Made by a program: the position numbers and the translations under genes. Shown piece by piece: positions 60,784 to 64,000 of a DNA stretch of 64,000 bases. A model generated the notes under the pieces. It had not been told where the DNA came from. It was given only the letters and a program-made list of their open reading frames with translations, and did not search any database. Each line of letters opens with the position of its first letter. Positions within the stretch are counted from its first letter, which is position 1. The DNA is from Actinomycetota bacterium (GTDB lineage: Bacteria > Actinomycetota > Acidimicrobiia > Acidimicrobiales > Iamiaceae), in NCBI GenBank assembly GCA_019639075.1, contig JAHBSO010000004.1, forward strand, positions 145,704-209,703, written 5' to 3'.

Positions 60784-61974
60784 ATGGCTGGATCCGTGAT
60801 CGTCGCCGGCGCTCGTACGCCGGTCGGAAAGCTGTCGGGCGCCCTGTCCGGGTTCAGCGCCGCCGACCTCGGCGGGTTCGCCATCGAGGCCGCGCTGAAG
60901 CGGGCGGGCGTGACCCCCGAACAGGTCGAGTACGTCTTCATGGGCCACGTGCTCCAGGCCGGTGCCGGTCAGATCACCGCCCGCCAGGCCGCCGTCAAGG
61001 CCGGCATCAGCATGGGCGTGCCCGCCACCACCGTGAACAAGGTCTGCCCGTCGGGCATGCATTCCATCTACCTGGCCGACCTCATGATCCAGGCCGGCGA
61101 GGCCGACGTCGTCGTCGCCGGTGGCATGGAGTCGATGAGCCAGGCCCCGTACCTGCTCCCCGGCGCCCGCACCGGCTACCGCCTCGGCGATCAGAAGGTC
61201 GTCGACTCGATGATGTACGACGGCCTCTGGGACCAGTTCGACCACATGGCCATGGGCGCCAGCACCGAGTCCTACTGCGGCAAGGAGGCGAAGGGCATCT
61301 CCCGCGAGGAGCAGGACGACTTCGCCGCCAAGTCGCACCAGCGGGCCGCCGCCGCGGCGAAGAACGGGCTGTACGAGAACGAGATCGTCTCCGTCGAGGT
61401 CCCGCAGCGCAAGGGCGACCCGATCGTCGTGACCGACGACGAGGGCGTCCGTGGCGACACCACCGCCGAGAGCCTGTCGAAGCTGCGCCCCGCGTTCGAC
61501 AAGGAGGGCACGATCACCGCCGGCAACGCCAGCCAGATCTCCGACGGCGGTGCGGCCCTCATCGTGATGTCGAAGGCGAAGGCCGAGGCGCTGGGGGTGA
61601 CCCCGCTCGCCGAGATCGTCGGCTACGGCCAGGTGGCCGGGCCCGACGCCTCGCTGCTGCACCAGCCGTCCAGCGCGATCGACAAGGCGCTCGCCCGGGC
61701 CGGCAAGTCGGTCTCGGACATCGACCTGTTCGAGCTCAACGAGGCGTTCGCCGCCGTCGGCATCGCCTCGATGCGCGACCTCGGCATCACCGACGAGGTC
61801 ACCAACGTGAACGGTGGCGCCATCTCGATCGGCCACCCGCTCGGCATGTCCGGCGCCCGGGTCACCCTCACGCTCGCCCTCGAGCTCGCCCGTCGTGGCG
61901 GTGGGCTCGGCGCGGCCGCCCTCTGCGGTGGCGGCGGCCAGGGCGACGCGATCCTGCTCCAGGTCGCCGGCTGA
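60784..61974 (+). CDS. acetyl-CoA acetyltransferase (thiolase)
   Basis: A 396-residue thiolase. Nucleophile Cys88 is in VNKVCPSGMHS; NEAFAA, GHPLGMSGAR and the second Cys in ALCGGGGQGDA are present. It makes or splits acetoacetyl-CoA and fits the first step that feeds crotonyl-CoA to ccr. The CPSG form (usual CASG) is a small change. ATG 60784 has GGGGAA upstream; TACGCT near 60740 is a likely -10 box. Confidence 0.92.
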   Translation: MAGSVIVAGARTPVGKLSGALSGFSAADLGGFAIEAALKRAGVTPEQVEYVFMGHVLQAGAGQITARQAAVKAGISMGVPATTVNKVCPSGMHSIYLADLMIQAGEADVVVAGGMESMSQAPYLLPGARTGYRLGDQKVVDSMMYDGLWDQFDHMAMGASTESYCGKEAKGISREEQDDFAAKSHQRAAAAAKNGLYENEIVSVEVPQRKGDPIVVTDDEGVRGDTTAESLSKLRPAFDKEGTITAGNASQISDGGAALIVMSKAKAEALGVTPLAEIVGYGQVAGPDASLLHQPSSAIDKALARAGKSVSDIDLFELNEAFAAVGIASMRDLGITDEVTNVNGGAISIGHPLGMSGARVTLTLALELARRGGGLGAAALCGGGGQGDAILLQVAG

Positions 61975-62035
61975 TCCGGCGGGCGCCGGGCCCCGGCCCG
62001 GTGCCGCCGAACTTTTTCGACATTCGTCGTTTGAG

Positions 62036-62066
62036 ACGGGGGACGGTGGGATACACCGTCCCCCGT
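62036..62066. terminator. hairpin after thiolase gene
   Basis: ACGGGGGACGGTG (62036-62048), loop GGATA, CACCGTCCCCCGT (62054-62066): a perfect 13-bp stem 60 bases after the thiolase stop. A weaker GC-rich hairpin (CGCCGGGCCCCGGCCCGGTG) and TTTTT precede it. It is a likely 3' end of the thiolase message. Confidence 0.6.
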
Positions 62067-62099
62067 TCGCGTTCACGGCGGAACGCCACAAAGATCTCG

Positions 62100-62128
62100 T
62101 TGTCACGAAACCGCAACAACGGTAACGT
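62100..62128 (+). promoter_or_regulatory. promoter of candidate small RNA
   Basis: TTGTCA (62100-62105), a 17-base gap, and TAACGT (62123-62128) make a near-ideal sigma-70 promoter in a region with no coding frame. Transcription should start near 62135. Confidence 0.6.
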
Positions 62129-62134
62129 GACCGC

Positions 62135-62220
62135 AATACTTCGTCGAGTTTCCCTCCCCCCCGACACTCGACGAAGGCACCGAAGCACCGGCTCCTCGTG
62201 AGCCGGTGCTTCGGCCGTTT
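62135..62220 (+). ncRNA. candidate small RNA with C-rich loop (6C-like)
   Basis: About 86 bases after the promoter above. Hairpin one has perfect 11-base arms CTTCGTCGAGT (62139-62149) and ACTCGACGAAG (62166-62176) and a loop of CCC-T-CCCCCCC. Hairpin two is a 14-bp terminator (62181-62194 with 62200-62213) followed by TTTT. A hairpin with six or more C in its loop plus a terminator recalls the actinobacterial 6C RNA, though that family usually has two C-rich loops. The function is probably regulatory base pairing. Confidence 0.55.
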
Positions 62221-62225
62221 TCACC

Positions 62226-62314
62226 CCTCTGACCAGGGCCGCGGTGTTTCCCCTGTGGTTCTGCACCAGTTGCGGTGCAGAACCACAGGGGAAACACCGC
62301 GGGTGGGTCAGAGG
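62226..62314. repeat. 29-bp perfect inverted repeat at recR stop
   Basis: Arms 62239-62267 and 62274-62302 (CCGCGGTGTTTCCCCTGTGG...) are exact over 29 bases with a six-base loop AGTTGC. Beyond a short mismatch, CCTCTGACC (62226-62234) and GGTCAGAGG (62306-62314) pair again; the latter contains the recR stop codon. It separates the convergent small RNA and recR. Confidence 0.9.
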
Positions 62315-62910
62315 GCGCGGCGGCCCTCGATGGCCCGGCCGAGCGTGACCTCGTCGGCGTACTCGAGGTCGCCGCCCACCGGGAGCCCGCTGGCGATGCG
62401 GGTGACGGTGATGCCGAGCGGCGCCAGCAGCCGACCCACGTACATCGCGGTGGCCTCGCCCTCGATGTTGGGGTTCGTGCACAGGATCACCTCGGTGACC
62501 CCCTCCGGATCGAGGCGCGCCAGCAGCTCCTTCACCCGCAGCTGGTCGGGGCCGATGCCCTCGATCGGACTGATCGCGCCCTGCAGCACGTGGTACCGCC
62601 CCTTGAACTCGCCGGTCTTCTCGACGGCGACGAGATCCTTGGCCTCCTCGACGACGCACAGCACCGACGCGTCACGCCGGTCGTCCGAGCAGATCCCGCA
62701 CAGCTCGCCCTCGGACAGGTTGAAGCACCGCTGGCACCAGGCCACCCGGGCCTTCGCCTCGTCGATCGCCCGTGCCAGCCGGTGGGCGTCCTCCTTCGGC
62801 ACCTTCAACAGGTGGAAGGCGATGCGCTGGGCCGACTTGGGCCCGACGCCGGGCAGGCGGCCGAGCTCGTCGATGAGGTCCTGGACCGGACCGGCGTAGG
62901 TCCCGGCCAC
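62308..62910 (-). CDS. recR: recombination protein RecR
   Basis: A 200-residue repair protein that loads RecA with RecO. It shows the helix-hairpin-helix region ([20 protein letters not shown]), four zinc Cys ([16 protein letters not shown]) and the Toprim domain ([17 protein letters not shown]). The start is GTG at 62910. It follows ybaB by 12 bases in the classic dnaX-ybaB-recR order. Its stop lies in a large inverted repeat. Confidence 0.95.
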   Translation of the reverse strand: MAGTYAGPVQDLIDELGRLPGVGPKSAQRIAFHLLKVPKEDAHRLARAIDEAKARVAWCQRCFNLSEGELCGICSDDRRDASVLCVVEEAKDLVAVEKTGEFKGRYHVLQGAISPIEGIGPDQLRVKELLARLDPEGVTEVILCTNPNIEGEATAMYVGRLLAPLGITVTRIASGLPVGGDLEYADEVTLGRAIEGRRAL

Positions 62911-62922
62911 GTCAGCGCCGGC

Positions 62923-63345
62923 TCATCCGCCGAAGAGGCCGGAGATGTCGAGCCCGCCGAGACCGATCGACTCGGACTGCAACGAGTTGACCCGCTCCAC
63001 GGCGTCGCGCAGCGCGGCGAGGACGAGGTCCTGCAACATGTCGACGTCGTCGGGGTCGACCGCGGCCGGGTCGATCACGACCGAGCGGGGCTCCATGGCG
63101 CCGGTGACGACGATGCGCACCGCTCCTCCGCCGGCGACGCCCTCGACCTCGGTGGCCGCCGCCTGCTGCTGCGCGGCCAGCATCTGCGCCTGCACGTTCG
63201 ACGCCTGCTCCATGAGCGCCCCGAAGTCGAGGCCCCCTCCGCCGAGGAGATCGGCCAGCGGGTCGACGTCGACGTCGTCGACGTCCTCGTCGACCGGTGC
63301 GGGGACGATGCCGTCGGGGGTCAGGCGTTCGTCGTCGGTTCCCAC
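62923..63345 (-). CDS. ybaB: YbaB/EbfC nucleoid-associated protein
   Basis: A 140-residue protein. The YbaB core (ALMEQASNVQAQMLAAQQQA; VRIVVTGAMEPRSVVIDP) is preceded by an acidic extension of about 38 residues (VDEDVDDVDVDPLADLL), longer than in most homologues. It binds DNA as a dimer. GTG 63345 has GAGGAGG upstream. It is in operon with dnaX and recR. Confidence 0.9.
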   Translation of the reverse strand: MGTDDERLTPDGIVPAPVDEDVDDVDVDPLADLLGGGGLDFGALMEQASNVQAQMLAAQQQAAATEVEGVAGGGAVRIVVTGAMEPRSVVIDPAAVDPDDVDMLQDLVLAALRDAVERVNSLQSESIGLGGLDISGLFGG

Positions 63346-63435
63346 GGGTCCTCCTCGTTTCGGTGCGGCGCCGTGGGGCGCCGCGGTGGCTCCGAGCCTA
63401 CGGACTCCGCCCGGGTCGCGGTGACCCGACGCGGC

Positions 63436-64000
63436 CTACCGCTCGCCCTCGACCAGTTCGGCGCCCGGGAACGCCTCGGTCAACGCCTGGAGCCCGCCGG
63501 CGGGTGCATCGGGCGCGTCGTCGAGGTCGTGCACGTCCGCCCCGTCGAGCACGTCCTCGTGCGACTCCGGCCCGGGGTCGGGTCGGCCCCGGCCTCCCGA
63601 GTCACCACCCGCGGGCCGGTCGGGCTCGGCCCCGGGATCATCGTCGACGACGAGGCGGAGGGTGATCGTCGAGCCCACCGCGTCGGACAGCGCCTGCTCG
63701 ACCTCCGGGCGCTTGCGCTCGCACTTCTGGCGGTGGACGTCGTTGGGGAGCGCCAGCACCGCCGTGGTGCCGTCGAGCCCGGTGAACCGGCCGACGTTGA
63801 ACATCGCCTTGGCCAGGCCCCCCAGGGTCGGCAGGACGGCGTCGACCCACGTGGCCTCGAGCCGTTCGAGGTCGAGCGGGCCGCCCGACGGCGCCGGAGG
63901 GGCCGGCTCGGGATCACCGCTCGGCGGCGACGCCGGTGCCGACGACGGAGGCGCGGAAGCCGGAACCTCGGGTGCCGGCCGGGACGGGCCGGGCGGTGGG
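63436..64000 (-). CDS. dnaX: DNA polymerase III gamma/tau subunit, C-terminal part
   Basis: The frame is open to the right edge, so the gene starts outside the window. The visible 187 or so residues are a Pro/Ala-rich linker, then WVDAVLPTLGGLAKAMFNVG and ALPNDVHRQKCERKRPEVEQ, the tau C-terminal domain, and an acidic tail. Tau holds the replicase core to the clamp loader. The position before ybaB-recR fits dnaX. Confidence 0.85.
   Translation of the reverse strand, partial: PPPGPSRPAPEVPASAPPSSAPASPPSGDPEPAPPAPSGGPLDLERLEATWVDAVLPTLGGLAKAMFNVGRFTGLDGTTAVLALPNDVHRQKCERKRPEVEQALSDAVGSTITLRLVVDDDPGAEPDRPAGGDSGGRGRPDPGPESHEDVLDGADVHDLDDAPDAPAGGLQALTEAFPGAELVEGER

Overview
The window is a high-GC actinobacterial chromosome segment. 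WhiB, a SigB/SigF-type sigma factor with its anti-sigma kinase, the dnaX-ybaB-recR order, a DUF3556 membrane protein and crotonyl-CoA carboxylase/reductase together suggest Actinomycetota. The class Acidimicrobiia is my best guess, but this is inference and no marker here proves it. Genes are dense, often joined by GTGA, ATGA or TGATG overlaps, and no phage or insertion sequence is visible.

Layout. 0-15.6 kb: an orphan solute-binding protein coupled to a DUF389 protein, a sulfolipid-type exporter, a PQQ-propeller lipoprotein coupled to a zinc alcohol dehydrogenase, DUF3556, a Baeyer-Villiger-type monooxygenase, a PAP2 enzyme, an ATP-dependent DNA ligase, an amidase and a P1 peptidase. 15.7-21.9 kb: stress and housekeeping genes (GlsB, RsbW-like, sigma factor, dut, orn), a whiB7-like gene with an attenuator-style leader, and a TlpA/CcdA thiol pair. 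22-28.4 kb: pdxH, an OafA-type acyltransferase, serS and an ABC exporter. 28.5-38.8 kb: a caa3-type cytochrome oxidase operon headed by a subunit-I homologue that has lost its metal ligands, then the haem O and haem A synthases and clpS-DUF2017. 38.8-43.1 kb: a large secreted-type metallopeptidase, tRNA-Glu and a small island with two toxin-antitoxin modules. 43.2-50.8 kb: a DUF4353 lipoprotein, two glycoside hydrolases, a methyltransferase, a stand-alone LigD polymerase and a 5'-3' exonuclease. 51-57 kb: Nudix, SCO6745-type and two ABC systems. 57-64 kb: methylmalonyl-CoA epimerase, a second VOC protein, ccr, a DivIVA-like protein, thiolase, a candidate C-rich-loop small RNA, recR, ybaB and partial dnaX.

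Two genome-wide habits stand out. First, about fifteen genes have a TANNNT box ending 6-8 nt before the start codon with no room for a leader, as expected for leaderless transcripts; most other genes have a clear Shine-Dalgarno sequence. Second, gene 3' ends carry repetitive elements. A TTTCGACT...CTCAAC/GGAACAG element follows stop codons at seven loci, often as head-to-head pairs between convergent genes. Long perfect inverted repeats (23-29 bp arms) sit just after other stop codons.

Genes that work together: ctaB/ctaA make haem A for the cox operon; TlpA/CcdA may handle thiols for cytochrome assembly; the separate ligase and polymerase match the LigD domains of bacterial end joining; ccr, epimerase and thiolase fit acyl-CoA metabolism of the ethylmalonyl-CoA type.
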